Shown one piece after another: positions 27,073-36,436 of a stretch of 64,000 nucleotides of DNA. The translations under genes were made by a program, and so were the position numbers. Origin of the DNA: Candidatus Mycobacterium wuenschmannii (lineage in GTDB: Bacteria > Actinomycetota > Actinomycetes > Mycobacteriales > Mycobacteriaceae); the NCBI RefSeq assembly GCF_030252325.1, contig NZ_CP126981.1, positions 2,480,001 through 2,544,000 on the forward strand. The letters are read 5' to 3'. Each line of letters opens with the position of its first letter. Position 1 is the first letter of the stretch. The notes under the pieces are model-generated. The model was given only the letters and a program-made list of their open reading frames with translations, searched no databases and was not told the origin of the DNA.

Positions 27073-27924
27073 CTAGTGGCGGCTGATCCAGTCGACGACG
27101 ATGTCGTTGAAGCGGTCCGCCTCTTCCCACATCGGGCAGTGCCCGCTGTCGTCGAATACGACCGACTCGGCGCTGGGCAGTTGCTTCATCAGCCAGTCCT
27201 GGGACGCCAGCTTCATCGTCTTCTCGTCGCGACCCCACACCAGCAGATGCGGAACGGTGAAGCCGGGTATGTCGGTTCGGTAGTCCTGCAGCGTCTGGTC
27301 GATCAGGATCAGTGCTCCAGCGTTGGCGCCCACGGCGCAGGCCGAGTCGACGAATCTGGTCAGCTGCTCGGGTGGGAGTTCGTTCTTGAACATGGTGGGG
27401 ATGTAATCGGCCAGGAATGCCCGGAAGTCGTCCTGGATGTCCGCGACAAAGCCGTGCAGTTGCGGGATGTCGGCGAAGCCGATCGGCCAGTCTTCCTGGA
27501 TCAGGTCCGAAGGTCCTTGGGAGACATTGACAAAGCAGGTGAATTGGTCGGCGCCGAATTGCCGTAGGTAGTCCCACAGCACGAAATTTCCCATCGACCA
27601 CCCGATCGCGATAACGCCATCCATGCCGAGGTGCTCGATCAACGCGTGCACGTCGCGCGCGTACTGCGCCACAGTGTGACCGCCCTCGCGTCTGGGTGAT
27701 TTACCGTGCGAACGGAAGTCCACCGCGATCACGCGATGCTGCCGGGATAGCGGAGCGATGTTGCGCTCGAAGAACATTCGCGACATGCAGACGCCGTGCA
27801 GCAGGAGAACGGGCCGCCCCTGGCCGGTATCGGTGTAGGTCAGCGCGGCGCCGTCAGGCAGCTCGAATCGGTGAATCGCCCTAGCTCCCGTTGTTCGGTC
27901 CGCCCGAATTCTGGCCTGCCACAT
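27073..27924 (-). CDS. Alpha/beta hydrolase
   Basis: A 283-residue alpha/beta hydrolase with oxyanion HGVC, nucleophile Ser in GWSMG, Asp in VPHLLVWGRDEKT and His in DSGHCPMWE. This is the epoxide-hydrolase/haloperoxidase-like subgroup; substrate unknown. From ATG 27924 the first 15 residues overlap the end of the deacetylase gene by 44 bases. A non-standard ATT at about codon 17, 10 bases after GGGAG, could be the true start, since the family usually begins near RFELPDG. Confidence 0.82.
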   Translation of the reverse strand: MWQARIRADRTTGARAIHRFELPDGAALTYTDTGQGRPVLLLHGVCMSRMFFERNIAPLSRQHRVIAVDFRSHGKSPRREGGHTVAQYARDVHALIEHLGMDGVIAIGWSMGNFVLWDYLRQFGADQFTCFVNVSQGPSDLIQEDWPIGFADIPQLHGFVADIQDDFRAFLADYIPTMFKNELPPEQLTRFVDSACAVGANAGALILIDQTLQDYRTDIPGFTVPHLLVWGRDEKTMKLASQDWLMKQLPSAESVVFDDSGHCPMWEEADRFNDIVVDWISRH

Positions 27925-28765
27925 CGGTGATCGGAAAGTTCGGCATCGGTGCGGGTGACGGCGTATGCGGCAGTGACGGGATCTCCGAGGCCGGGATGTC
28001 GTGCAGTGCGTTGGCCGGCGGGCCGTTGTCGCGTGAGCCGTACACGCTGCCGGGTGCGCGCGTGCCCAGCAGGTGGCTGACCGTGACCAGGTGATAGTTG
28101 TTGGCCTTGAGCACCGGGATGAACTGCTCCACGAGATCTACGGTGCTGGAGTAGGTGTCGTGCATCAGCACCACCGACCCGGGCTTGATCTGGGTGAACA
28201 ACATGAACCTGGTGGCCGCGGTGTTGGAGTCGTTCATCCAGTCGAACGGGATGACGTCCCACAGGATTGCGGCCTGACCGGCTTTGGCGGCCTGCTCGTT
28301 GACGGCGGCGTTGGTCAGCCCGCCCGGCGGCCGCCACAGTGTCGGCCGCACCCCGGTGGCCGCGGCGATCGCGTCGGTCGCCCGGGAGAACTGACTCGGC
28401 ACGTCGGCGGCCGGCAGCGTCGTCATGTTGGGGTGCTCCCAGGTGTGGCTGCCGAGTTCCATGCCGGCCTCGACGACCCGCTTGGCGCCCGCCGGGTTGG
28501 CGGCGACCTTGTTGCCGATTTCGAAGAACGTCGCCTTGGCGTCGTTGGCCTTCAGGATGCCCAGCAACCGGTCGGTGAACGGCGTCGGCCCGTCGTCGAA
28601 CGTCAGCGCCACGCACTTGACCTGTGCGCAATCCACCACGTCGTTGGCGTGGGCAAACCGGACGTGTCCGGTGAGCGCTCCGACCGTGACCACGACCGCG
28701 GCGGCCGCGACGCCGGCGACGGTCCGCAGGTACCGCCACTTCTGGCTGTCGGGTCGTTTCGGCAC
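27881..28765 (-). CDS. Polysaccharide deacetylase (NodB domain), exported
   Basis: A 294-residue enzyme with an N-terminal signal anchor (about residues 13-38) and a NodB domain (about 50-240) that removes acetyl groups from cell-wall or other glycans. Visible motifs are TFDDG (catalytic and metal Asp), SHTWEHP (metal His pair), RPPGG, and LMHD (catalytic His). The C-terminus is a Pro/Gly/Asn-rich tail. Equivalent by position to Rv1096, reported as a peptidoglycan deacetylase. Confidence 0.9.
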   Translation of the reverse strand: MPKRPDSQKWRYLRTVAGVAAAAVVVTVGALTGHVRFAHANDVVDCAQVKCVALTFDDGPTPFTDRLLGILKANDAKATFFEIGNKVAANPAGAKRVVEAGMELGSHTWEHPNMTTLPAADVPSQFSRATDAIAAATGVRPTLWRPPGGLTNAAVNEQAAKAGQAAILWDVIPFDWMNDSNTAATRFMLFTQIKPGSVVLMHDTYSSTVDLVEQFIPVLKANNYHLVTVSHLLGTRAPGSVYGSRDNGPPANALHDIPASEIPSLPHTPSPAPMPNFPITDVAGQNSGGPNNGS

Positions 28766-28791
28766 GGCCGAAGTTTACCGGCCGCAGAGAT

Positions 28792-30135
28792 TTAGATCGG
28801 AGCGCCGCTGATCTCTTCCAGCATCTCGGTGACCAGCGCCGCGATCGGCGACCGCTCGCTGCGCAGCAGCGTGATGTGCGCGAACAGCGGGTGCCCCTTG
28901 AGCTTCTCGACCACCGCCGCGACGCCGTCGTGCCGACCGACGCGGAGGTTGTCGCGCTGCGCGACGTCGTGGGTCAGCACCACCCGCGAGCCAGCACCCA
29001 GTCGGGACAGCACGGTCAGCAACACGTTGCGTTCCAGTGACTGGGCCTCGTCGACGATCACGAAGGAGTCGTGCAGCGAGCGACCGCGAATGTGAGTCAG
29101 CGGCAACACCTCGAGCATGCCGCGGGACAACACCTCTTCCAGCACCGCCGGGCTGGCCAGCCCTTCAAGGGTGTCGAAGACGGCCTGAGCCCAGGGGCCC
29201 ATCTTCTCGCTCTCGCTGCCGGGCAGGTAGCCCAACTCCTGACCGCCCACCGCGTAGAGCGGACGGAACACGACCACCTTGCGCTGGGTGCGCCGCTCCA
29301 GCACGGCTTCCAGGCCGGCGCACAGGGCCAGCGCCGACTTCCCGGTGCCGGCCTTGCCGCCCAGCGACACGATGCCGACCGACTCGTCGAGCAGCAGATC
29401 GAGGGCGACGCGTTGTTCGGCTGACCTTCCCCGGAGGCCGAACACTTCGCGATCGCCGCGGACCAGCTGCACCTTCTTGTGGGCGTTCACCCGGCCGAGT
29501 GCATGTGAGCTACCGGCCAGCAGACGAATTCCGGTGTGGCACGGCAGGTCTCGCGCAGCTTCGAGGTCGACCTCGCCGTCGGCGAACAGCACGTCGATGT
29601 CATCTGCGGTGGTTTCCACCTCGGTCATGCCGGTCCAGCCGGAGACCACGACGTCCTGCGCGTGGTACTCGTCGGCGGCCAGGCCGACCGCGCCGGCCTT
29701 GACGCGCAGCGGAATGTCCTTGGAGACCAACGTGACTCGCTTGCCCTCGGCGGCGAGGTTGGCCGCGCAGCACAGGATGCGGGAGTCGTTGGTGTCGGTG
29801 CGGAAACCGGCCGGCAGCACCGACGGGTCCTGGTGGTTGAGTTCGACGTGCAGCGTACCGCCTTGTGTCCCAACGGGAATGGGCTGATCGAGGCGCCCGT
29901 GCTCGATGCGCATGTCGTCGAACAAGCGGAGCGCCTGACGGGCGAACCAACCCAACTCGTGGTGGTGCCGTTTGGCTTCCAGCTCGCTGATCACCACCAG
30001 CGGAACGACGACTTCGTGTTCGGCGAAGCGGGAGCAGGCCCACGGGTCGGACAGCAGCACCGACGTGTCGAGCACGTAGGTCCTGATGGTGTCCTGGTCC
30101 ATCTGGTCCGAAATAACCGCCGGAGATTCAGTCAC
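28792..30135 (-). CDS. phoH2: PhoH2: PIN-domain ribonuclease fused to PhoH helicase
   Basis: A 447-residue toxin-helicase. The N-terminal PIN domain (about residues 18-145) carries the acidic RNase residues in [17 protein letters not shown] and TNDSRIL. The C-terminal PhoH ATPase (about 230-440) has Walker [10 protein letters not shown] and Walker B FVIVDEAQ. Together they unwind and cut RNA. GTG 30135 is preceded by GAGGAG and overlaps the end of the upstream small ORF by eight bases, the arrangement described for phoAT-phoH2. Confidence 0.93.
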   Translation of the reverse strand: MTESPAVISDQMDQDTIRTYVLDTSVLLSDPWACSRFAEHEVVVPLVVISELEAKRHHHELGWFARQALRLFDDMRIEHGRLDQPIPVGTQGGTLHVELNHQDPSVLPAGFRTDTNDSRILCCAANLAAEGKRVTLVSKDIPLRVKAGAVGLAADEYHAQDVVVSGWTGMTEVETTADDIDVLFADGEVDLEAARDLPCHTGIRLLAGSSHALGRVNAHKKVQLVRGDREVFGLRGRSAEQRVALDLLLDESVGIVSLGGKAGTGKSALALCAGLEAVLERRTQRKVVVFRPLYAVGGQELGYLPGSESEKMGPWAQAVFDTLEGLASPAVLEEVLSRGMLEVLPLTHIRGRSLHDSFVIVDEAQSLERNVLLTVLSRLGAGSRVVLTHDVAQRDNLRVGRHDGVAAVVEKLKGHPLFAHITLLRSERSPIAALVTEMLEEISGAPI

Positions 30136-30349
30136 GAGCGCTCCTCGAGCTCATCGCCCGGCTCGCTGCCGCATGCGGGTGGAGTCCCCACCACCACCCA
30201 AGCGCGCGAGGCTTTCTCACCGGGCTAAATGCCCGTGCGGCCCGCACGGACGAATCGGCGGGGGCCGCGGCGCAAGGACCGGGGCCGGCGGTCCTTTCGA
30301 GGTCGAATCGAGAGGCGCCGCCCGGATAGCAGAGCATGTCGCTAGCCAT
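30128..30349 (-). CDS. phoAT: Candidate PhoAT antitoxin
   Basis: A 73-residue reading that ends inside the first codons of phoH2 (8-base overlap). Mycobacterial phoH2 is reported to follow a short, often unannotated antitoxin gene, phoAT, in exactly this overlapping arrangement. The peptide is Ala/Arg/Ser-rich with a notable Trp-Trp-Trp-Gly-Leu-His segment in the middle. There is no signal peptide. I rely mainly on position and overlap; the start codon is not certain. Confidence 0.55.
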   Translation of the reverse strand: MASDMLCYPGGASRFDLERTAGPGPCAAAPADSSVRAARAFSPVRKPRALGWWWGLHPHAAASRAMSSRSARD

Positions 30350-30402
30350 CGACTGCGACGGTACCCGCGTCGAAGCACACGCGCCGCGCAGGCGCGCCGT
30401 GA

Positions 30403-31233
30403 CTAGCTGATGACGAACTGCTGAAGGGCAGGCTCGTCGGCCACGCCCCAGGCGGTGATCCGCTTGGAGATGACCTCGCGCAGTTGGTCGGGGCCGAAAA
30501 TGCCTGCCTCGGCAACGATCTGCACCTTGTCCGCGTAGGCGTCGATGTCCGCACCGATGACGTCGATCTCTGCCGCGCGCGCGGCGATCGCGGCGACGGT
30601 CTCGTCGCGGCTGTAGGTCAGCAAATGCGCGACCAGGTTGGCGAAGAATTCCTCGTGCCGCACCTCGTCCCGCGCGATGTGGGTGATCAGCCCGGCCAGC
30701 ACCGGTTCCTCGATCTGCGCCGCCAGATTGTTGCTGAAGACCGCATGGGAGCCCTCGAACAGCGCCATGAACACCAGGGTCTCGATCTTGGAGAACTGGT
30801 CGGCGCGGTAGCCCTTGTTCGCGACGTGCTCGAAGCGGACGTCCTCGTTGGCGGTCGGGTCGATCTCACGGGTGACGACGAAGTATTCGCGCAACGCGAT
30901 CGCGTGCAGGTGCTCCTCGGCGGTCCAACGGCCGATCCACTGGCCCCACATGTCCTCGAGGATGAAGTGCTCGACGAGTTCGCGGTGATAGCCGGCCAGG
31001 TTGTCCTTGATGATCAGCAGGATCTCGCAGGCGTCGGTGATGGCCTTCGGCAGCGTCACGTCGGCGGGGTCCCAGTCGCGGCCACCGAGGAAGGCGAAGT
31101 TCTCACCCTGGTCGAACGGCACGAAGTCGTGCGCGTACCAAGTCTTCTCGGTGCCGATATGCCGGTCGAGGTTCGCGCCGACCACCGGCTCGAGCTCGAG
31201 CATCAATGCGTCAGCGACGGGTTTGACAGCCAT
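30403..31233 (-). CDS. desA2: DesA2-type acyl-ACP desaturase-like protein
   Basis: A 276-residue ferritin-like di-iron protein linked to fatty-acid (mycolate) desaturation in mycobacteria. Metal-ligand motifs are WTAEEHLH (near residue 104) and ARDEVRHEEF (near residue 188), with a further Glu in the FEGSH helix. Length and place (between phoH2 and glyA) fit DesA2. Whether it is an active desaturase is uncertain, since DesA2 lacks the full canonical ligand set. Confidence 0.9.
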   Translation of the reverse strand: MAVKPVADALMLELEPVVGANLDRHIGTEKTWYAHDFVPFDQGENFAFLGGRDWDPADVTLPKAITDACEILLIIKDNLAGYHRELVEHFILEDMWGQWIGRWTAEEHLHAIALREYFVVTREIDPTANEDVRFEHVANKGYRADQFSKIETLVFMALFEGSHAVFSNNLAAQIEEPVLAGLITHIARDEVRHEEFFANLVAHLLTYSRDETVAAIAARAAEIDVIGADIDAYADKVQIVAEAGIFGPDQLREVISKRITAWGVADEPALQQFVIS

Positions 31234-31294
31234 AAAAGTAACTATAACCCGCGTACACAGTTATCCGAAATCTGACCCGCGCGGGTCGGTGCGG

Positions 31295-32569
31295 TCAGGC
31301 GAGCGACCAGTCCTCCAGGCCGTCGTAGAGCGGAAACTCCCTGGCCAGACGCGTGACACGGTCCCGCAGCGACGCGACGTCAGCGGCGGTACCGGCGGCC
31401 AGCGCGGTCGCGATGACGTCAGCGACCTCGCTGAACTCGGCGTCGCCGAAACCGCGGGTGGCCAGCGCCGGGGTGCCGACCCGCAGGCCGGAGGTGACCA
31501 TCGGCGGCCGCGGGTCATTGGGCACCGCGTTGCGGTTCACGGTGATGCCGACGTCGTGCAGCAGGTCCTCGGCGGCCTGACCGTCCAGCGGCGAGTCGCG
31601 CAAGTCGACCAGCACCAGGTGCACATCGGTGCCGCGGCTGACCACCGAGACGCCCGCCTTGGCGACGTCCGCGGCCAGGAGGCGTTCGGCGATGATCCGC
31701 GCGCCGGACAGCGTGCGCTGCTGACGCTCGACGAATTCCGGTGTGCCGGCGATCTTCAACGCGACGGCCTTGGCGGCGATCACGTGCATCAGCGGCCCAC
31801 CCTGCTGGCCGGGGAAGACCGCCGAGTTGATCTTCTTGGCAAAGTCCTGCTTGCCCATGATCAGGCCGGACCGCGGACCACCGAGCGTCTTGTGCACGGT
31901 CGTCGAGACGATGTCGGCGTGCGGCACCGGCGACGGGTGCAGACCCGCCGCGACCAGACCCGCGAAGTGCGCCATGTCGACCCACAGGTTCGCGCCGACC
32001 TCGTCGGCGATCGACCTGAACGCCGCGAAGTCCAGCGTCCGCGGGTAGGCCGACCAGCCCGCGACAATCACCTTCGGGCGGAACTCCAGCGCCTGCGCGC
32101 GCACCACGTCCATGTCGATCAGATGCGTGGTGGCGTCGACGCCGTAAAAGGCGTTCTCGTAGAGCTTGCCGGAGAAGTTGAGCTTCATGCCGTGCGTCAG
32201 ATGACCGCCGTTGGCGAGGTCGAGGCCGAGCAGCTTCTCCCCCGGCGACATCAGTGCGTGCAACACGGCCGCGTTGGCCTGCGCGCCCGCGTGCGGCTGC
32301 ACGTTGGCGAAGTCGGCGCCAAACAGCGCCTTGGCCCGGTCGCGGGCGATGTTCTCCACCTCGTCGACGTACTCGCAACCGCCGTAGTAGCGGCGGCCGG
32401 GCAGGCCCTCGGCGTATTTGTTGGTCAGCACGCTGCCCTGGGCCTGCAGCACCGCGCGCGGCACGAAGTTCTCCGACGCGATCATCTCGAGCGTGTCGCG
32501 CTGGCGACCGAGCTCCTTGCCGAGAAGCTCGGCGATGTCGGGATCGACGTCGGCCAGCGGCGCGGACAT
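31295..32569 (-). CDS. glyA: Serine hydroxymethyltransferase
   Basis: PLP enzyme converting serine and tetrahydrofolate to glycine and methylene-THF. The ATG at 32569 ([16 protein letters not shown]) fits the family start; upstream in-frame ATG 32605 would add 12 residues. The product is 424 residues. PLP-binding Lys is in [13 protein letters not shown], and LEMIASENF and [16 protein letters not shown] substrate segments are present. It is the upstream gene of glyA-desA2-phoH2 on the minus strand. Confidence 0.96.
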   Translation of the reverse strand: MSAPLADVDPDIAELLGKELGRQRDTLEMIASENFVPRAVLQAQGSVLTNKYAEGLPGRRYYGGCEYVDEVENIARDRAKALFGADFANVQPHAGAQANAAVLHALMSPGEKLLGLDLANGGHLTHGMKLNFSGKLYENAFYGVDATTHLIDMDVVRAQALEFRPKVIVAGWSAYPRTLDFAAFRSIADEVGANLWVDMAHFAGLVAAGLHPSPVPHADIVSTTVHKTLGGPRSGLIMGKQDFAKKINSAVFPGQQGGPLMHVIAAKAVALKIAGTPEFVERQQRTLSGARIIAERLLAADVAKAGVSVVSRGTDVHLVLVDLRDSPLDGQAAEDLLHDVGITVNRNAVPNDPRPPMVTSGLRVGTPALATRGFGDAEFSEVADVIATALAAGTAADVASLRDRVTRLAREFPLYDGLEDWSLA

Positions 32570-32678
32570 CACGGATTTGGTACGGGCGTCGGGTGCGGCA
32601 GTCACCCCGCCAGTCTAAACGGCGGAGACGAGCCTTTTGACGTGCCCGCTTTGCGAACGTTGCGGACGCTGCACCGGG

Positions 32679-33887
32679 TTATGCGGGCATCGTCGAGGGG
32701 ATCAGCGGCTCGTCCAGCAGGCGACCGAAACGCTCCACGAGGCCCACCTCGGCTGGCCGCTCGTCGAGCCAGCCGCGCAGCAGCCGATATCCCTCGACGT
32801 AGGTGCTGGTGTAGGCCCGCCACAGCGGCGAGGACAGGAACCGCAGCATCTGCCGGGCCCGGGTGTCGTTGACCAGCAGCCAGCGCCGCAGGAATTCGGC
32901 GACCTCGTCGGCATCGCGGTGCTCGTCGTGCAGCATCAGCGCCGCGTCCTGCCGCACGCCCGCCAGCGCCGCCGACGCCTCGGATACCGCCACCGCCCGC
33001 TCGCCGTCGAAGCGCAGGCCGAGGTCGGCGTAGATCTCGCGGGCCCAACTCCCCCAACTCGGGCCGATCGCCGCGTACAGCGCCAGGTCGGCCAGCCCCT
33101 CGGCCATCAGGCACTGCGGGGTGTTGACCAGGAAGATCGTCTGCTCGGCCTGACCGCGGCGCTGAACCAGGCCGGCCTCCTTGCGGCAGTGCTCGGTGTG
33201 GTGCCCCGGGTAGGACTCGTGGGCGACCAACCGAGGCAGGTTGGACATCAGCTGCTTGAGGTCGGCGTTGACCGCGACCGTCGAGCGGTAGTCGCCCAGG
33301 TAATAGTTGAAGCCCGACCACGGCTTGTCGGTCACCACTTGGTACTCGACCGTCTCGGCGTCCGGCAGCGGGTATTCGGCGCGGACCCGGTCGCGCAGGG
33401 CGCTGGAAAACGCCTCGATGCAGGCAGCCAACTTCTCCGGCGGGATTTCCTCGCCGACGCGGTGCGCCTCCATCCGGTCGGCCAGCGGACCGGTGCCGCC
33501 CAGCGCCTCGTCGAGCCGGGCGTGCGCCCGGCTGTAGGCCTCCGGGTCGCCCTTGGCGATGCGGACGTCGAAGTAGGCGTGCACCTCGTCGACGAACCCG
33601 ATGTCCTCGCCGGCGAACTTGCGGGCCGCGCATTCCAGGGCCCGCAGATGGGCGCCCACAAAGTCGGCGCGCTGAGCGTCGAAGCCGTTGCCGCGCGGCA
33701 CATCCGGCAGCGCATGAAGCAGTCGCACGGCCTGTCGGGCGAGGTTTGCCGGGTCGGGTGCCGGCTCGGCCGCGACCGTCTGGCGCAGCGCCGGATCGCC
33801 GGTGAAGGCGTCGACGTAGCCCTCCTCGACGCGGTCGAAACGCAAGCCGAGAAGGAGGTACTCGCGGATCAGCGCGTCGGGGTTCAC
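32679..33887 (-). CDS. DUF885-family metallopeptidase-like protein
   Basis: About 402 residues, helical, of the DUF885 family. The [11 protein letters not shown] segment resembles a gluzincin zinc motif and the downstream [10 protein letters not shown] supplies the third-ligand Glu. It may be a cytosolic peptidase. GTG 33887 ([14 protein letters not shown]) is used; the longer ATG 33947 would put its start codon on the same CATG as the divergent coaA start, which is unlikely. No signal peptide is convincing. Confidence 0.78.
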   Translation of the reverse strand: MNPDALIREYLLLGLRFDRVEEGYVDAFTGDPALRQTVAAEPAPDPANLARQAVRLLHALPDVPRGNGFDAQRADFVGAHLRALECAARKFAGEDIGFVDEVHAYFDVRIAKGDPEAYSRAHARLDEALGGTGPLADRMEAHRVGEEIPPEKLAACIEAFSSALRDRVRAEYPLPDAETVEYQVVTDKPWSGFNYYLGDYRSTVAVNADLKQLMSNLPRLVAHESYPGHHTEHCRKEAGLVQRRGQAEQTIFLVNTPQCLMAEGLADLALYAAIGPSWGSWAREIYADLGLRFDGERAVAVSEASAALAGVRQDAALMLHDEHRDADEVAEFLRRWLLVNDTRARQMLRFLSSPLWRAYTSTYVEGYRLLRGWLDERPAEVGLVERFGRLLDEPLIPSTMPA

Positions 33888-33945
33888 GCCCGCCAACGCT
33901 ATCCCAGCCGCCCACGGCGTGGCCGAAGCTGCAAGACTGAGGGAC

Positions 33946-34884
33946 ATGCCGCGGCCCAGCGAGCCGAGCCCCTACGTGGAGTTCGATCGACGTCAGTGGC
34001 GCGCGCTCCGTATGTCGACGCCGCAGCCACTGACCGAAGAGGAAATCGTCGGTCTGCGCGGTATCGGCGAGCAGGTCAACCTCCGCGAGGTCGAAGAGGT
34101 CTACCTACCGCTCGCGCGACTGCTGCACCTCCAGGTCGCGGCCCGGCAGCGACTGTTCCAGGCCACTGCGGAGTTCCTGGGCGAGCCGCAGCAGAATCCC
34201 GACCGGCCGGTGCCGTTCATCATCGGCGTGGCCGGCAGCGTGGCCGTCGGCAAGTCGACGACGGCCCGTGTGCTGCAGGCACTGCTGGCCCGCTGGGATC
34301 ACCACCCCCGCGTCGACCTGGTCACCACCGACGGATTCCTCTACCCGAATGCCGAGTTGAGTCGGCGAAACCTGATGCATCGCAAGGGTTTTCCGGAAAG
34401 CTACGACCGCCGCGCGCTGATGCGGTTCGTCACCTCGGTGAAATCGGGATCGGATTACGTGTGCGCGCCGGTCTACTCGCACCTGCACTACGACAGGGTG
34501 CCGGACGCCAAGCAGGTGGTCCGCCACCCGGACATCCTGATTCTGGAGGGGCTCAACGTCCTGCAAACCGGGCCGACGCTGATGGTGTCGGACCTGTTCG
34601 ACTTCTCGCTCTACGTCGACGGCCGGATCGAGGACATCGAGGGCTGGTACATCTCGCGATTCCTGGCGATGCGCTCGACGGCGTTCGCCAACCCCGCGTC
34701 GCATTTCCACCATTACTCCGGGCTGACCGATCAGCAGGCCGAGATCGCGGCCCGCGACATCTGGCGATCGATCAACCGCCCCAATTTGATCGAGAACATC
34801 CTGCCGACCCGACCACGGGCGACCCTGGTGTTGCGCAAGGACGCCGATCACTCCATCAACCGGTTGCGGTTGCGCAAGCTGTGA
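33946..34884 (+). CDS. coaA: Pantothenate kinase, type I
   Basis: Phosphorylates pantothenate, the committed step of coenzyme A synthesis. 312 residues. The P-loop is [12 protein letters not shown] (near residue 97), followed by [15 protein letters not shown]-type segment HLHYDR, and [10 protein letters not shown]; the C-terminal [11 protein letters not shown] is the usual end. ATG 33946 gives the family start [14 protein letters not shown]. Its TGA overlaps the next ATG by one base. Confidence 0.97.
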   Translation: MPRPSEPSPYVEFDRRQWRALRMSTPQPLTEEEIVGLRGIGEQVNLREVEEVYLPLARLLHLQVAARQRLFQATAEFLGEPQQNPDRPVPFIIGVAGSVAVGKSTTARVLQALLARWDHHPRVDLVTTDGFLYPNAELSRRNLMHRKGFPESYDRRALMRFVTSVKSGSDYVCAPVYSHLHYDRVPDAKQVVRHPDILILEGLNVLQTGPTLMVSDLFDFSLYVDGRIEDIEGWYISRFLAMRSTAFANPASHFHHYSGLTDQQAEIAARDIWRSINRPNLIENILPTRPRATLVLRKDADHSINRLRLRKL

Positions 34885-35717
34885 TGCTCCGACTGCTCGC
34901 GGTGACGCTGGCGCTCGTCGGCCTCGTAGCGCCGACGGCGTCGGCCGCCGGGCAGACCGACCTGCCGTTCACCGGCCTCACCGATCCCAACGCCGTCGCG
35001 GTCGCCGCCAACGGCGACGTCTACGTCACCGACGCGGGCCACCGCCGGGTGGTCAAGCTCGCCGCAGGCTCGGACGCGCAGACCGAGGTGCCGTTCACCG
35101 GCCTGCAGAATCTCACCGGCATCGCGGTCGACGGTGGCGGCAGCGTCTACGTCACCTACTTCACCGACGGAAACCCGTTCGTTGGCAAGGTGGTCAAGCT
35201 GGAGGCGGGCACCAACGTCCAGAGCGAGTTGCCGTTCACCGACCTCGTCGACCCGCGGGCGGTGACCGTGGATGCCGGTGGGGCCATATACGTCGCGGAC
35301 CGGCGCAAGCATCAGGTCCAGAAGCTGGCCACCGGATCAACCAGTCCGACGGTGCTGCCCTTCACCGGGTTGGAGTTCGCTCAAGGGGTGGCGGTCGACG
35401 GCGCCGGCGGCGTCTACGTCACCGACACCCGCACCAACGACAACCGCGTGGTGAAGTTGGCCGGGTCGAACCAGACCACCCTTCCCTTCACGGGCCTGAG
35501 CCAGCCCGACGGCATCGCGGTGGCTCGCGACGGCAGGGTCTACCTCACCGACGCGAACACCCGAAAGGTCTTGACCCTGGCGCCTGGTGCGACGGGTCAG
35601 ACCGAGTTACCGGTCGCCGGACTCAACTCGGCCGGCGGCATAGCAGTCGACGCGGCCGGCAACGTGTACGTGACGGACCCGATGCACGCGCGCGTGGTGA
35701 AAGTCGCTGCGGGATAA
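34884..35717 (+). CDS. Secreted NHL/beta-propeller protein
   Basis: A 277-residue protein with a signal peptide (about residues 1-21) and six repeats of about 42 residues built on LPFTGL..PxGIAVDxxGxVYVTDxxxxRVVKLA. This matches an NHL six-bladed beta-propeller like the extracellular sensor of PknD, but with no kinase attached. It could bind glycan, lipid or protein on the cell surface. It is coupled to coaA by TGATG, an odd partnership for a secreted protein. Confidence 0.8.
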   Translation: MLRLLAVTLALVGLVAPTASAAGQTDLPFTGLTDPNAVAVAANGDVYVTDAGHRRVVKLAAGSDAQTEVPFTGLQNLTGIAVDGGGSVYVTYFTDGNPFVGKVVKLEAGTNVQSELPFTDLVDPRAVTVDAGGAIYVADRRKHQVQKLATGSTSPTVLPFTGLEFAQGVAVDGAGGVYVTDTRTNDNRVVKLAGSNQTTLPFTGLSQPDGIAVARDGRVYLTDANTRKVLTLAPGATGQTELPVAGLNSAGGIAVDAAGNVYVTDPMHARVVKVAAG

Positions 35718-35727
35718 GTCTTCTGCG

Positions 35728-35784
35728 CGAACGTCGAGTTGTCGGGCGGATCACCTGTAGTTCGGCCCGACAAGTCGACGTTCG
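35728..35784. repeat. Long inverted repeat (20-bp arms)
   Basis: Arms CGAACGTCGAGTTGTCGGGC and, in reverse, the same with one mismatch, separated by 17 bases. It sits 10 bp after the propeller gene. No T-run follows, so it is not a textbook terminator; it may still be a transcription-stop hairpin or a member of a dispersed palindromic repeat family. Confidence 0.65.
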
Positions 35785-35859
35785 ATGGGACAAAAAGGCC
35801 GATGCGGGGACGCACGCCGCAACCTCTGACAGCGGCGCCCCGCACCGGCGGGACGGGAG

Positions 35860-36279
35860 CTACGCCGGGAGGCGGCGTACTCCGAGGTACTGCAGGTAAC
35901 CCATCAGCGCGAAGTAGCCGGCGGCAGCCAGGGTCGAGGCGACGCCGATCTCGGTCAGCGGCAGCGCGCCGACTGCCAGCACGACCAGCGCGGCCACCGC
36001 CAGCACGACGTTGCCGGCGATGATGGCGATCCCGGCACGGTGCAGGTCCGGCGACGCGGCCAGGGCGTACACCGCCAGCCCGACGATGACCAGCAGTGCG
36101 CCGCCGAGGAATTCGGTGACGGAGCTCAGGCCGGTGAGCGCCGAGATCGGGTCCGCCATCAAGGCGATGAAGAGACCGATCGCCCCGCACAGTGTCGCGT
36201 CGAGTCGCATGGCGAACCGCAACAGGGAGTCGGTCGAGTCGTTGAAGGGCCGGGTGGCCAGTGGAGTAACAGCGGTCAT
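35860..36279 (-). CDS. Four-helix membrane protein of unknown function
   Basis: A 139-residue protein with four predicted transmembrane helices (about residues 27-47, 55-77, 80-105, 107-130) and short loops. No family is recognised. It stands alone, 147 bp from the next gene on the same strand. Confidence 0.65.
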   Translation of the reverse strand: MTAVTPLATRPFNDSTDSLLRFAMRLDATLCGAIGLFIALMADPISALTGLSSVTEFLGGALLVIVGLAVYALAASPDLHRAGIAIIAGNVVLAVAALVVLAVGALPLTEIGVASTLAAAGYFALMGYLQYLGVRRLPA

Positions 36280-36436
36280 GTCGGAACTCCTTGCGATGGG
36301 GGGTCGAACACCTCTGAGCCTGCCGTGACGCCACTGCCAGATCGACGCGCGGCACTGCCAGGCACTGCCATGCGCAGGTCAACCGGGTGATCCAGCGCAC
36401 GTATTCCGCACCTAGCCGAGCTAAGGACCCTGGCGG

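Noticed and set aside
31001..32872. A 623-residue plus-strand open reading over glyA
   Set aside because: Antisense shadow of glyA and desA2, rich in Arg/Val/Gly with no family features.
32637..35717. A 1026-residue open reading running antisense to the DUF885 gene and through coaA to the propeller
   Set aside because: Only the last 277 codons carry a real protein (the propeller). The rest is a G+C-driven open frame antisense or out of frame to coaA and DUF885, with no domain.
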